DNA of 64,000 bases from GCA-2697345 sp002697345. GTDB taxonomy: Bacteria; Pseudomonadota; Alphaproteobacteria; Rhodobacterales; Rhodobacteraceae. The notes under the pieces are model-generated. The model did not search any database. It had not been told where the DNA came from and was given only the letters and a program-made list of their open reading frames with translations. Every line of letters starts with the position of its first letter. Position 1 is the first letter of the stretch. The stretch is from positions 1,850,623-1,914,622 of the forward strand of contig CALSNB010000001.1 in assembly GCA_943787605.1 (NCBI GenBank), read 5' to 3'. The translations under genes and the position numbers were made by a program. Below, in pieces: positions 26,334-34,671 of the stretch.

Positions 26334-27932
26334 ATGTTTAATATACTTACTAATGTAAGGGGAAAGATCGTTGGTGGTCTAACAGCCTTACTTATGGGGG
26401 GGATGAGTGTATTCTCATTTGCTCAAGCAGGTGGGCATGAATCCGTACTTAGAGTGATTCCACATGCTGATCTAAAAAATCTAGACCCAATTTGGACTAC
26501 TGCTTATATTAGTCGAAATCACGGTTACCTAATTTATGATACGCTATTTGCGATGGACTCAGATTTTAATGTTCAGCCTCAAATGGTTGATACATACACT
26601 AAATCTGACGATGGCATGAATTGGTCGTTCACTTTGCGTGATGGTTTAACGTGGCACAACGGTGATCCAGTTACTGCAGCAGACTGTGTAGCTTCGCTAG
26701 CGCGTTGGGGTAAAAGAGATGGAATGGGACAAGCTCTCATGACAGCTATGGGCAGCATGACAGCTGTGGATGATAAAACATTTACATTTGAGCTCGCTAA
26801 GCCATTCGGTCTAGTACTAGAATCAATCGGAAAAATTTCGTCTAATGTTCCATTCATGATGCCAGCTTCAGTCGCTGCGACAGATGCTTTCGAGCAGATC
26901 ACTGACTTCACAGGATCTGGACCTTTCATGTTTAGTAAAGATGATTGGGTGCCTGGTAGTACAGTTGAGTACACGAAATTTGAGGGCTATAACCCACGTA
27001 GTGAGCCAGCATCAGCTGCCGCTGGTGGTAAGTTAGCACTTGTTGACAAAGTTATCTGGACATACTTCCCAGACCAAATGACAGCTATGAACGCTTTGCA
27101 AACTGGTGAAGTTGACTTCTTTGAGTCTCCAGCAAATGATCTTGCACCACTTATGGCATCTAACCCTGACATTACAGTAGAGGTTAACGATCCACTAGGA
27201 AATATTGGTTTCTTAAGGTTCAACCATGTTCTACCTCCATTTGACAATGTTGAAATCAGACGTGCTGCTTTGATGGCTGTTAAACAGGAAGATTACTTGG
27301 CAACAGCAATCGGTGATCCGGCATACTGGGCAACTTGTTACTCGGTTTTCCCATGTGGTACGCCTATGGCAACAGACATAGCAAATGACATTATTCAGGT
27401 TGCTGATACTGCTAAAGCAAAAGCAGCTCTTACAGCGGCAGGATATGATGGTACTCCAGTAATAATCATGCAACCAACTGATATTCCAGTGCTTTCAAAC
27501 TTCTCATTAGTTACAGCACAAAAGCTTAGAGAAGCTGGATTTACAGTTGAAGTACAAGCTATGGACTGGTCAACACTTACTTCTCGTAGAGCGAAAAGAG
27601 ATCCAGTATCTGAAGGTGGATGGAACATTTTCCACACTTGGTGGATTGGTGCTGACATTATGAACCCAACTTCTATTGCGTTTTCAGGAAACCCTGACGC
27701 TGGTTGGTTCGGCTGGCCGACAGATCCAGTATCTGAAGCTGCGCGGACTAAATTCTTTGTTGCAGGTTCTTTGGCAGAGCAGCAAGAGCTTTCGTCTATA
27801 GTTCAAAATCAAGCTTGGACAAACGCGTTCTCTGGTCACTTGGGTCAGTTCTTTTCACCTGTTGCTTATCGTAACAACGTGAAAGGTCTTATTAAGTCTC
27901 CAGTACAGTTCTTCTGGAACATCTCTAAATAA
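26334..27932 (+). CDS. ABC transporter substrate-binding protein, family 5 (oligopeptide/nickel type)
   Basis: A 532-residue periplasmic binding protein with a signal peptide (positively charged NVRGK, hydrophobic core, cleavage near SFAQA-GG at residue ~32). The mature chain has the SBP family 5 pattern: LRVIPHADLKNLDPIWTT, YDTLFAMD, and FTLRDGLTWHNGDPVTAADCVASLARW. Family 5 proteins bind peptides, opines or other amides. TCYSVFPCG (about residue 340) may form a disulfide. It opens an operon with two permeases and a double ATPase and is separated from them by an 85-bp gap containing a strong stem-loop. Codon use looks more GC-rich and regular than in its neighbours, which fits high expression. 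Confidence 0.93.
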   Translation: MFNILTNVRGKIVGGLTALLMGGMSVFSFAQAGGHESVLRVIPHADLKNLDPIWTTAYISRNHGYLIYDTLFAMDSDFNVQPQMVDTYTKSDDGMNWSFTLRDGLTWHNGDPVTAADCVASLARWGKRDGMGQALMTAMGSMTAVDDKTFTFELAKPFGLVLESIGKISSNVPFMMPASVAATDAFEQITDFTGSGPFMFSKDDWVPGSTVEYTKFEGYNPRSEPASAAAGGKLALVDKVIWTYFPDQMTAMNALQTGEVDFFESPANDLAPLMASNPDITVEVNDPLGNIGFLRFNHVLPPFDNVEIRRAALMAVKQEDYLATAIGDPAYWATCYSVFPCGTPMATDIANDIIQVADTAKAKAALTAAGYDGTPVIIMQPTDIPVLSNFSLVTAQKLREAGFTVEVQAMDWSTLTSRRAKRDPVSEGGWNIFHTWWIGADIMNPTSIAFSGNPDAGWFGWPTDPVSEAARTKFFVAGSLAEQQELSSIVQNQAWTNAFSGHLGQFFSPVAYRNNVKGLIKSPVQFFWNISK

Positions 27933-27946
27933 GTCTTCTATAAAAT

Positions 27947-27974
27947 GCTGATCGCCCGTATTTGGGCGATCAGC
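27947..27974 (+). terminator. intercistronic stem-loop after the binding-protein gene
   Basis: A perfect 11-bp stem, GCTGATCGCCC pairing with GGGCGATCAGC across a 6-base loop (GTATTT), sits 14 bases after the binding-protein stop. No U tract follows (TACCAAAA), so it is less likely a full terminator than a partial terminator or 3'-end stabiliser that keeps binding-protein mRNA more abundant than permease mRNA. This arrangement is common in ABC importer operons. Confidence 0.8.
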
Positions 27975-28017
27975 TACCAAAAAAATTATAAACATTCATA
28001 ATATCCGGAGATAACTA

Positions 28018-28959
28018 ATGGTTTACGTTATAAAGCGAATCCTTGCTACAATCCCTGTGATGGTTGTAGTCGCATTATTCGTTTTTTGTATAATTCGTTT
28101 AGGTCCAGGAGACCCAGCGTCAGTTATCGCTGGAGATTACGCGACAGCAGAAGATATTCAGGAAATTCGAATTAAACTTGGCCTTGCAGATCCTATACCC
28201 GTTCAAATGGGTAAGTGGTTTGTGCAGCTTGCTTCTGGTGATCTTGGAAAATCATATCACTCTAATATGCAAGTAACAAAGCTAATATCGCAAAGAATTG
28301 AGCCCACCTTACTATTGGCGGCAACCACAATAATTCTTACCATTTTAGTGGCTATCCCCTTAGGTACGTTGGCGGCTTATAAAGCCGGTAGTTGGGTTGA
28401 TAAATTTGTTATGATTTTTTCAGTGGCAGGGTTCTCGATACCCGTTTTTGTGCTCGGATATATCCTAGTTTATATCTTTGCTATGGAATTACGATGGTTG
28501 CCGGTTCAGGGATACCGAAGTCCCTTTGATGATAGTTTTTTACAGTTTGTGAAACATATAACAATGCCTGCTGTTACTTTAAGTGTTATATATATTGCTC
28601 TGATATCGCGAATGACGCGAGCTTCAGTTGTGGAGGTTCTTAACGAGGATTATGTTAGGACTGCCCGTGCAAAGGGCCAAAGTGAATTCAAGATCTTACT
28701 TAGACACGCATTACCAAATGCGGCAGTTCCGATAGTAACAGTTCTTGGAATAAGTATTGCTCTAATGATTGGTGGGGTGGTTGTAACAGAAAGTGTTTAT
28801 AACATACCTGGGCTTGGGCGCTTGGTTTTGGATGCAGTCCTATCTCGCGATTATGGTGTGATCCAAGGCTTAATTCTATTCTTTAGCTTCATATACATTT
28901 TTATCAATTTATTAATCGATCTAAGTTATACACTTATAGACCCAAGGATAAGATACTAA
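28018..28959 (+). CDS. ABC transporter permease (DppB/OppB type)
   Basis: A 313-residue inner-membrane protein with about six transmembrane segments. It starts MVYVIKRILATIPVMVVVAL, typical of DppB proteins, includes LGPGDPA and LGLADPIPVQ in the first periplasmic loop, and has the EAA loop YVRTARAKGQSEFKILLRHALPNA that couples to the ATPase. It pairs with the following permease. The stop overlaps the start of the next gene (TAATG), so the two are translationally coupled. A ribosome site (CCGGAG) lies just before the ATG. Confidence 0.93.
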   Translation: MVYVIKRILATIPVMVVVALFVFCIIRLGPGDPASVIAGDYATAEDIQEIRIKLGLADPIPVQMGKWFVQLASGDLGKSYHSNMQVTKLISQRIEPTLLLAATTIILTILVAIPLGTLAAYKAGSWVDKFVMIFSVAGFSIPVFVLGYILVYIFAMELRWLPVQGYRSPFDDSFLQFVKHITMPAVTLSVIYIALISRMTRASVVEVLNEDYVRTARAKGQSEFKILLRHALPNAAVPIVTVLGISIALMIGGVVVTESVYNIPGLGRLVLDAVLSRDYGVIQGLILFFSFIYIFINLLIDLSYTLIDPRIRY

Positions 28960-29822
28960 TGGCAGATACATCAGCACTTACATTAAAAGAAGATCCTAGT
29001 ATCTTCAAAATAATATATGGAAACAAGGGGTTAATGACTGGTCTAGTTATCTTAGCTGTTTTAAGCTTGATAGCATTATTTGGACCAATATTTACAGAAA
29101 GTCCTACCTCAATAAACCCTATGGTAAGAATTAAACCACCTAGTGCTGACATGTGGTTTGGAACAGACCCTTTGGGTAGAGATATATTTGCAAGGTCTGT
29201 TTGGGGTGGCAGAATATCACTTTCAGTTGGTGTGGCGGTTGCCGTGATTGCAGTAGGTTTTGGTTTGGTACTCGGTCTTTTGGCTGGTTATATAAGGGTC
29301 CTTGATGCAATCATAATGAGAGTTATGGATGGTCTTATGGCGATACCTGGTATTCTTCTTGCTATAGCACTAATATCTTTAACTGGTGCTACATTATTTA
29401 CAGTGATCGTAGCTATTACTATCCCAGAAATACCAAGGGTAGTTCGTTTAGTTCGCTCTGTTGTGCTCACTGTTCGAGAGGAAGCTTATGTAGAGGCGGC
29501 AATAGCTGCAGGAACAAAGCTCCCTAGTATTATGATAAGACACATTCTACCGAACACGATCGCTCCCTTAATTGTTCAGGCCACATATGTGTGTGCGTCT
29601 GCAATGTTAACAGAAAGTATATTGGGTTTCCTTGGAGCTGGTATTCCACCTGAAATTCCTAGTTGGGGTAACATAATGTCTGAGGGCAGAACTTATTTCC
29701 AACTCTGCCCGTGGATAATATTTTTCCCTGGAGTGGCGTTAGGTGTAACAGTTATGTCTGTTAATATCGTAGGAGATGGTCTGAGAGATACGTTAGATCC
29801 GCGAATTGCGAAGAAGATGTAA
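28959..29822 (+). CDS. ABC transporter permease (DppC/OppC type)
   Basis: The second membrane subunit, 287 residues, with an N-terminal cytosolic tail, TM1 near residues 27-47, the loop WFGTDPLGRDIFAR that defines DppC-type permeases, several further TM segments, and the EAA motif EAYVEAAIAAGTKLPSIMIRHILPN. The ending VNIVGDGLRDTLDPR is also typical. It overlaps the previous gene by one base and is followed 34 bp later by the ATPase gene. Together with its partner it forms the translocation path. Confidence 0.93.
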   Translation: MADTSALTLKEDPSIFKIIYGNKGLMTGLVILAVLSLIALFGPIFTESPTSINPMVRIKPPSADMWFGTDPLGRDIFARSVWGGRISLSVGVAVAVIAVGFGLVLGLLAGYIRVLDAIIMRVMDGLMAIPGILLAIALISLTGATLFTVIVAITIPEIPRVVRLVRSVVLTVREEAYVEAAIAAGTKLPSIMIRHILPNTIAPLIVQATYVCASAMLTESILGFLGAGIPPEIPSWGNIMSEGRTYFQLCPWIIFFPGVALGVTVMSVNIVGDGLRDTLDPRIAKKM

Positions 29823-29856
29823 ACTATTAATAATACGGTAAAGAAAGCTATATAAG

Positions 29857-31467
29857 ATGGTCTTAAAGATTGAAAACTTAACAGTGAAACTTCCAACGGG
29901 AGCGGACAGAGAGTTCGCCATAGAGGATGTTAGTCTTAACGTTGATAAAGGTGAAATTGTTTGTGTTGTTGGAGAATCTGGTTCGGGTAAATCTGTTACT
30001 GCATTTACAATTATGGGACTTATTCCTCGTAAAGAATTGACCCCTACAGCTGGAAAAATCTTACTAGAAGGTGAAGATCTTTTAAGTAAAGATAATAACG
30101 AAATGAGAAAGTTTCGAGGTAGCAAGATAGGGATGATTTTTCAAGAGCCTATGACAGCCTTGAACCCGGTCATGAAGGTTGGAAAGCAAATAGAAGAGCT
30201 TCTCACTATCCATACAAAGCATAATGAACAAGAACGAAAAAAAATTATACTGGAAGCAATGGATGCAGTAAAATTACCAGACCCAACAAAGATATTTAAT
30301 ACTTATCCGCACCAACTTTCAGGAGGACAGCGTCAGCGGATTATGATTGCAATGGCGCTTGTTCTTGAGCCAAACCTTCTAATAGCCGATGAGCCCACTA
30401 CTGCTTTGGATGTGACGACACAGGCAGAAGTTTTAGCATTAGTAAAAGAGATTCAGCGAATTAAAGGGATGGGTGTTCTGTTTATCACGCATGATTTTGG
30501 TGTGGTAGCTGATATTGCTGACCGGGTAGTCGTTATGCAAAATGGTATTGTTGTTGAAGAGGGAAGTCGAGACAAAATTCTTCATTCTCCCGAACACCCC
30601 TATACGCAGATGTTAATTAATTCTGTGCCGTCTCTAGACCCACCTGATAGATCTATGGAAAATGTACAAGATACAAAAGTTGTTCAGATGTCATCCGTAC
30701 ATAAAACCTACGGAAGTTTAGGTATTTTTGGTAATGGCAGAACAGTAAAAGCTGTTCAGGATGTTTCCTTAGATCTCCATGGTGGAGAGTTAGTAGGAAT
30801 AGTTGGAGAGTCTGGCTCTGGGAAATCCACATTAGCTAGATGTCTTGTTAGATTAATTGACCCCACAGACGGGAGTATAACGATCAATGGAAAGGATATC
30901 TCGACTCTTTCCAGAAGTCATTTAAGGCCCCAAAGGAACGAATTTCAAATTGTATTCCAAGACCCTTACCGCTCCTTGAACCCAAGAAGGACGATTGAGC
31001 AATCCCTTATAGAGGGTCCAATGAACTTTGGTATGAGAAAGACTGAGGCTCTTGCTAAGGCACGTGAGGTTCTAGAAATTGTTGGCATTTCGCCTGATGC
31101 AATGGGGAGGTTTCCACATCAATTTTCTGGAGGTCAGCGGCAACGTATTTGTATAGCTCGGGCAGTTGTAATGGAGCCAAAACTTATAGTGGCTGATGAG
31201 GCAGTATCAGCTCTGGATGTGTCTGTTCAAAGACAAGTTTTAGATTTATTTCTTGATATTAGACAGCGTTTTGGCATGGCAATGCTATTTATCACTCATG
31301 ATTTACGTGTTGCGGCGCAAGTATGCGACAGGGTAGTAGTAATGCAACATGGTAAGGTGGTTGAACAGGGAAAAACTACTGATGTTTATAATAACCCTCA
31401 ACATCCATATACTAAAGAATTGCTTGCAGCGGCTCCCGGTCGAGATGTGAAGTTTAATCAACTTTAG
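29857..31467 (+). CDS. ABC transporter ATP-binding protein, fused DppD-DppF type
   Basis: A 536-residue protein carrying two complete nucleotide-binding domains in one chain, in place of separate DppD and DppF. The first has GESGSGKSVTAF (Walker A), LSGGQRQRIMIAMAL and LIADEPTTALD (Walker B); the second has GESGSGKSTLARC, FSGGQRQRICIARAV and IVADEAVSALD. After each half a HPYT sequence marks the oligopeptide-type C-terminus (EHPYTQML and QHPYTKEL). The second Walker B continues EA rather than the usual EP, a mild and common change. It completes the importer and is followed by a 26-bp palindrome that may end the operon. Confidence 0.93.
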   Translation: MVLKIENLTVKLPTGADREFAIEDVSLNVDKGEIVCVVGESGSGKSVTAFTIMGLIPRKELTPTAGKILLEGEDLLSKDNNEMRKFRGSKIGMIFQEPMTALNPVMKVGKQIEELLTIHTKHNEQERKKIILEAMDAVKLPDPTKIFNTYPHQLSGGQRQRIMIAMALVLEPNLLIADEPTTALDVTTQAEVLALVKEIQRIKGMGVLFITHDFGVVADIADRVVVMQNGIVVEEGSRDKILHSPEHPYTQMLINSVPSLDPPDRSMENVQDTKVVQMSSVHKTYGSLGIFGNGRTVKAVQDVSLDLHGGELVGIVGESGSGKSTLARCLVRLIDPTDGSITINGKDISTLSRSHLRPQRNEFQIVFQDPYRSLNPRRTIEQSLIEGPMNFGMRKTEALAKAREVLEIVGISPDAMGRFPHQFSGGQRQRICIARAVVMEPKLIVADEAVSALDVSVQRQVLDLFLDIRQRFGMAMLFITHDLRVAAQVCDRVVVMQHGKVVEQGKTTDVYNNPQHPYTKELLAAAPGRDVKFNQL

Positions 31468-31483
31468 TAAGTCCCATGTTTTA

Positions 31484-31509
31484 GTAAATAAGATTTAAAT
31501 CTTATTTAC
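31484..31509. repeat. 26-bp perfect palindrome (terminator or operator)
   Basis: The half-site GTAAATAAGATTT is followed immediately by its exact reverse complement. It lies 16 bases after the ATPase stop and 87 bases before the SDR start. As RNA it would form an 11-bp AT-rich stem, possibly a weak terminator for the ABC operon; as DNA it could be a dimeric operator for the SDR promoter. No U tract follows. Confidence 0.7.
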
Positions 31510-31596
31510 AGTTAATTGTATTGTTGTGCGTTAAGGTTAACAACGCTATCAGGCCATTAGCTGGTATAAACTTTTTAATTATCGAAGGACTGTTCA

Positions 31597-32385
31597 ATGG
31601 ATATGGGATTAGACAGAAAAAACGCGTTAGTAATGTCTTCTAGTAGAGGTCTTGGGCTGGGGATTGCAGAAGCACTGGCAGATGAAGGTGTTAATGTTCT
31701 TTTAACTGGAAGATCAGAAGATAAATTAAAAGAAAATGTAGAGAAGATTAATAATCGTGATGGGGGTAAAGCATATTACGTAAGGGTAGACTTGAATGAA
31801 CCAGAATCAGTTGCGCTTATTTACGCTGCCGTCCAAAAGTTTTTGGGTGGTGCAGATATATTAGTTAACAACACAGGGGGGCCACCTCCTGGGAAAATGG
31901 TAGATGTCGATATTGCTGCATTGCCCGGTCAGCTAGAGGCAATGGTTACCAGGGTAGTACAAGTTACAGATAAGTTATTACCTCATATGCGTGAACAAAA
32001 ATGGGGTCGAATAATAACAATCGGGTCCTCTGGGTTGATTCAACCGATTGCTAACTTAGCATTGTCGAATCTGGTAAGAGCTTCATTGGTCGGTTGGTCT
32101 AAGTCTCTATCTAACGATTTAGCTGCGGAAGGCATAACTGTTAATATGTTATTGCCAGGTAGGATTGATACGGCACGTGTTGGTGAAATTGATCTAGCTG
32201 CAGCTAAGCGAAATAATTCAACAGTGGAAGAAGTTAGAAAGGCCTCTATGGCTACCATCCCTTTGGCTCGCTATGGAACGGTGGCTGAATTCTCTGCTGT
32301 TGCAACCTTTTTGGCTAGTAAATCTGCAAGTTATATAACGGGAAGTCAAATTCGTTGCGATGGTGGGTTAATTAAATCTGTTTGA
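31597..32385 (+). CDS. SDR-fold oxidoreductase-like protein with non-standard active site
   Basis: A 262-residue Rossmann protein of the short-chain dehydrogenase superfamily: SSSRGLGLGIAEALA replaces TGxxxGIG, and VNNTGGPPPGKM replaces NNAG. The active-site serine region is IGSSGLIQPIANLALSNLVRAS, in which the usual YxxxK is missing: the Tyr position reads Leu or Ser and the Lys position Arg. This agrees with an SDR subgroup that resembles beta-ketoacyl-ACP reductase but departs from the catalytic tetrad. Function is therefore unclear; reductase activity should not be assumed. It follows the ABC operon by 129 bp, with AAGGAC as ribosome site, and converges on the sulfite-oxidase-like gene. 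Confidence 0.8.
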   Translation: MDMGLDRKNALVMSSSRGLGLGIAEALADEGVNVLLTGRSEDKLKENVEKINNRDGGKAYYVRVDLNEPESVALIYAAVQKFLGGADILVNNTGGPPPGKMVDVDIAALPGQLEAMVTRVVQVTDKLLPHMREQKWGRIITIGSSGLIQPIANLALSNLVRASLVGWSKSLSNDLAAEGITVNMLLPGRIDTARVGEIDLAAAKRNNSTVEEVRKASMATIPLARYGTVAEFSAVATFLASKSASYITGSQIRCDGGLIKSV

Positions 32386-32400
32386 AGATAATTTAATATA

Positions 32401-33501
32401 CTAATAATCGCTTACAAATACTTCTGTTTTTTGGATAGAATTATTTGCGAAACCACCGACGTCAAATATAGGATTTACCGGCTGTGTGTCGCCTGTTTCG
32501 TCTGTAGCCCTACAGCTTAGAATATGATGACCTGGCTTTGCTGACCAATCTAGCATCCATTTGGTCCATGAATATTTTGAATGTTGCTTGTTTAACTTAG
32601 CTTCAACCCATTTGTTATTATTTAAAACTTCAACCCTAATAATTTTTTTACCTCCACCTGACCATGCTCGCCCTGTCAACGGTATTAAGCCAGGTGAAAC
32701 TAATCTTTTACGAGAGGTCCAGTCCGGTACGCCTGGTGGTTTCATAAGAGATTTTACCCGCATTTCTGTTATGGGTTTGCCAACTTCTTCTCTACTCTGA
32801 CGAAACCGGTATGTTCCAATTTGTTGATATCCGTCAAATGGTTTTTTAAGTGCTTTGATGTCTGTTAACCATTTTACACTAGCCATTCCATACCAGCCTG
32901 GAACAATGATCCTTAATGGAGCTCCGTGTTGAGGGAGTAAAGGTATGCCGTTCATTTGATAAACAAGCAACACTTCTAGCTCTTCAATTTGTGCCAAGGT
33001 TAGACTTCTAGCAAAATTATGTTCGTGACCAGAGTCATATCCGCGATCAGCTCCTGTAAATGATATCTCGACGACATCAGATTTTACACAGGCCTCCTTT
33101 AATAGAGGTCTTAACTTTGTCCCTGTCCACTCGGAAGTTCCAACTGCTCCGTACTTCCATGGCATTGAAAAACTTCTTGGGTCAACACCGGTACGACCAT
33201 TTCCAGCGCACTCTAAAGTTACAGGTAGTGTCTCTGCGGGCAGTGATTTGATTTCATCATAGCTAAGTGAGTATGGCCTTGAAAAGTCTCCAGAAAAAGA
33301 AATGATGTGTTTATCTTTATCTAGGTGAGGTATATCAAAATGTGTGAGTAGATAATGTTGACCAGTTGGTGTAATGTCGTACTCTAAGCTTTCTAAAGGC
33401 ATACCAGAGTTTCTGTTTGCTAACTCTACCTCACTTTCACTGAAAACCTCAGAAACAGTTATTGGCGTTTTAAATTTCTTGAATGGATTATAGATTTGCA
33501 T
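32401..33501 (-). CDS. sulfite oxidase-family molybdopterin-dependent oxidoreductase
   Basis: A 366-residue protein with the sulfite oxidase/SoxC core: YSLSYDEIKSLP, then LECAGNGRTG with the Cys that ligates molybdenum, VGTSEWTGTKLRPLL, and PGWYGMASVKWLTDI, followed by a dimerisation domain (TGRAWSGGGKKIIRVEV...WTKWMLDW). There is no haem-binding domain and no signal peptide, so it appears cytosolic and would need a separate electron acceptor. It may oxidise sulfite or another small oxyanion or S-compound. No soxD-like cytochrome partner is adjacent. It ends 15 bp from the convergent SDR gene. Confidence 0.85.
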   Translation of the reverse strand: MQIYNPFKKFKTPITVSEVFSESEVELANRNSGMPLESLEYDITPTGQHYLLTHFDIPHLDKDKHIISFSGDFSRPYSLSYDEIKSLPAETLPVTLECAGNGRTGVDPRSFSMPWKYGAVGTSEWTGTKLRPLLKEACVKSDVVEISFTGADRGYDSGHEHNFARSLTLAQIEELEVLLVYQMNGIPLLPQHGAPLRIIVPGWYGMASVKWLTDIKALKKPFDGYQQIGTYRFRQSREEVGKPITEMRVKSLMKPPGVPDWTSRKRLVSPGLIPLTGRAWSGGGKKIIRVEVLNNNKWVEAKLNKQHSKYSWTKWMLDWSAKPGHHILSCRATDETGDTQPVNPIFDVGGFANNSIQKTEVFVSDY

Positions 33502-33564
33502 GATCCTATGCCTTTACGATGTTATTTTTATTAATTTACGCATGGCATAGAAAGAGCTTTAAAA

Positions 33565-33981
33565 TTAAGTTTTTCTTAATCTAATAACAACATCAACTTT
33601 TGAAACTTTAGTTCCTGATGGTGCTTTTGGTAGACTTGAAATCTCTAATTGGTCTTTGGGTGCATCTGTAAGTTTGCTCTCATCTTCCCAATAAAAGTGA
33701 GGGTGATCATCTATTCGGGTATCAAAATACGACTTAGAACCGTCTACTAGTATTTCTCTAATTAGTCCTGCATCTGAAAAAACTTTTAATGTGTTATAGA
33801 TAGTAGCTAGGGACACGCTTTCATCAGATTCTTTTACTGCAGAATACAGTGTCTCTGCAGTAACATGTCTATGCTGTCCATCACCAACTAGTAAGTTAGC
33901 AAGAGCTAAGCGTTGACGTGTGGGTCTAAGGCCTGCATCTGTGAGCCAAGTAGTCTCTTGTTTTACTATTGCTGTGTCCAT
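33565..33981 (-). CDS. irr: iron response regulator Irr (Fur family)
   Basis: A 138-residue winged-helix regulator of the Fur superfamily. The order fits Irr of Rhodobacterales: GLRPTRQRLALANLL, HRHVTAETLYSAV, SLATIYNTLKVFSDAGLI, then DDHPHFYWEDE and the ending VDVVIRLRK. Irr controls iron and haem genes and is destabilised by or responds to haem. The start is ATG 33981; the open frame reaches 34047 but those 22 codons encode a non-homologous segment (YIYIKKYITIL). It is divergent from fabA, and the 169 bp between them hold both promoters. The same irr | fabA linkage is found across the order. Confidence 0.9.
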   Translation of the reverse strand: MDTAIVKQETTWLTDAGLRPTRQRLALANLLVGDGQHRHVTAETLYSAVKESDESVSLATIYNTLKVFSDAGLIREILVDGSKSYFDTRIDDHPHFYWEDESKLTDAPKDQLEISSLPKAPSGTKVSKVDVVIRLRKT

Positions 33982-34150
33982 CAAGTTAGATTCCAATAAT
34001 CCTACAATCCTTAGTATAGTTATATATTTCTTAATATAAATATACAATAATGATTATTTAGAATGTAGTGCTAGCCCTTGCACCAGACTAGATGCAAGTG
34101 TTACAGGCTATAATAAAATCAAAATATAAAGATATAGAAGGTGGAGTAGA

Positions 34151-34657
34151 GTGTCAGATTTTCCAGTGAGTTTTAATAAAGAAGGCCTTTTGAAGTGTGC
34201 TTCGGGTGAGTTGTTCGGTCCGGGAAATCCGCAACTACCAATGCCGCCAATGTTAATGATGGATAGGGTGGTTGATATAAGTTCAGACCGTGGGGTTGAT
34301 AATAAAGGGCATGTAGTTGCTGAATACGATATTGACCCTTCGCTTTGGTTTTTTAAGTGCCACTTTCCAGGTGATCCAGTTATGCCTGGGTGCCTAGGGT
34401 TAGATGCACTTTGGCAGCTGACGGGCTTCAACCTGGGTTGGAGAGGAATGGTAGGTCGAGGCAGAGCTTTAGGCGTGGGAGAAGTGAAGTTTACTGGAAT
34501 GGTCACCCCCGAAACAAAAATTGTTACCTATCATGTTGACTTTACAAGGGTGATAGACCGAAGATTGAAGATGGGCATAGCTAATGGAAGAATGCTCGCA
34601 GATGGACAGGAAATTTATACTGCTGAAAATATGAAGGTCGGTTTATTTTCTGACTAA
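34151..34657 (+). CDS. fabA: 3-hydroxydecanoyl-ACP dehydratase/isomerase
   Basis: Makes the cis-3 double bond that commits a growing chain to unsaturated fatty acid synthesis. The 168-residue hot-dog-fold protein has catalytic H71 ([12 protein letters not shown]) and D85 (GLDALWQL), and the length of a standard FabA. It starts at GTG 34151 with GGAG five bases upstream. It heads an operon with fabB (14 bp) and fabI (6 bp), so the bifunctional isomerase, the ketoacyl synthase that elongates its product, and the enoyl reductase are made together. Confidence 0.97.
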   Translation: MSDFPVSFNKEGLLKCASGELFGPGNPQLPMPPMLMMDRVVDISSDRGVDNKGHVVAEYDIDPSLWFFKCHFPGDPVMPGCLGLDALWQLTGFNLGWRGMVGRGRALGVGEVKFTGMVTPETKIVTYHVDFTRVIDRRLKMGIANGRMLADGQEIYTAENMKVGLFSD

Positions 34658-34671
34658 ATTAGGAGATATCT

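Noticed and set aside
26579..27658. Several antisense frames inside the binding-protein gene
   Set aside because: They are shadows of a regular, GC-richer coding sequence on the plus strand.
33982..34047. 22-codon N-terminal extension of Irr
   Set aside because: It encodes an Ile/Tyr-rich stretch unlike any Irr, and the ATG at 33981 gives the usual start.
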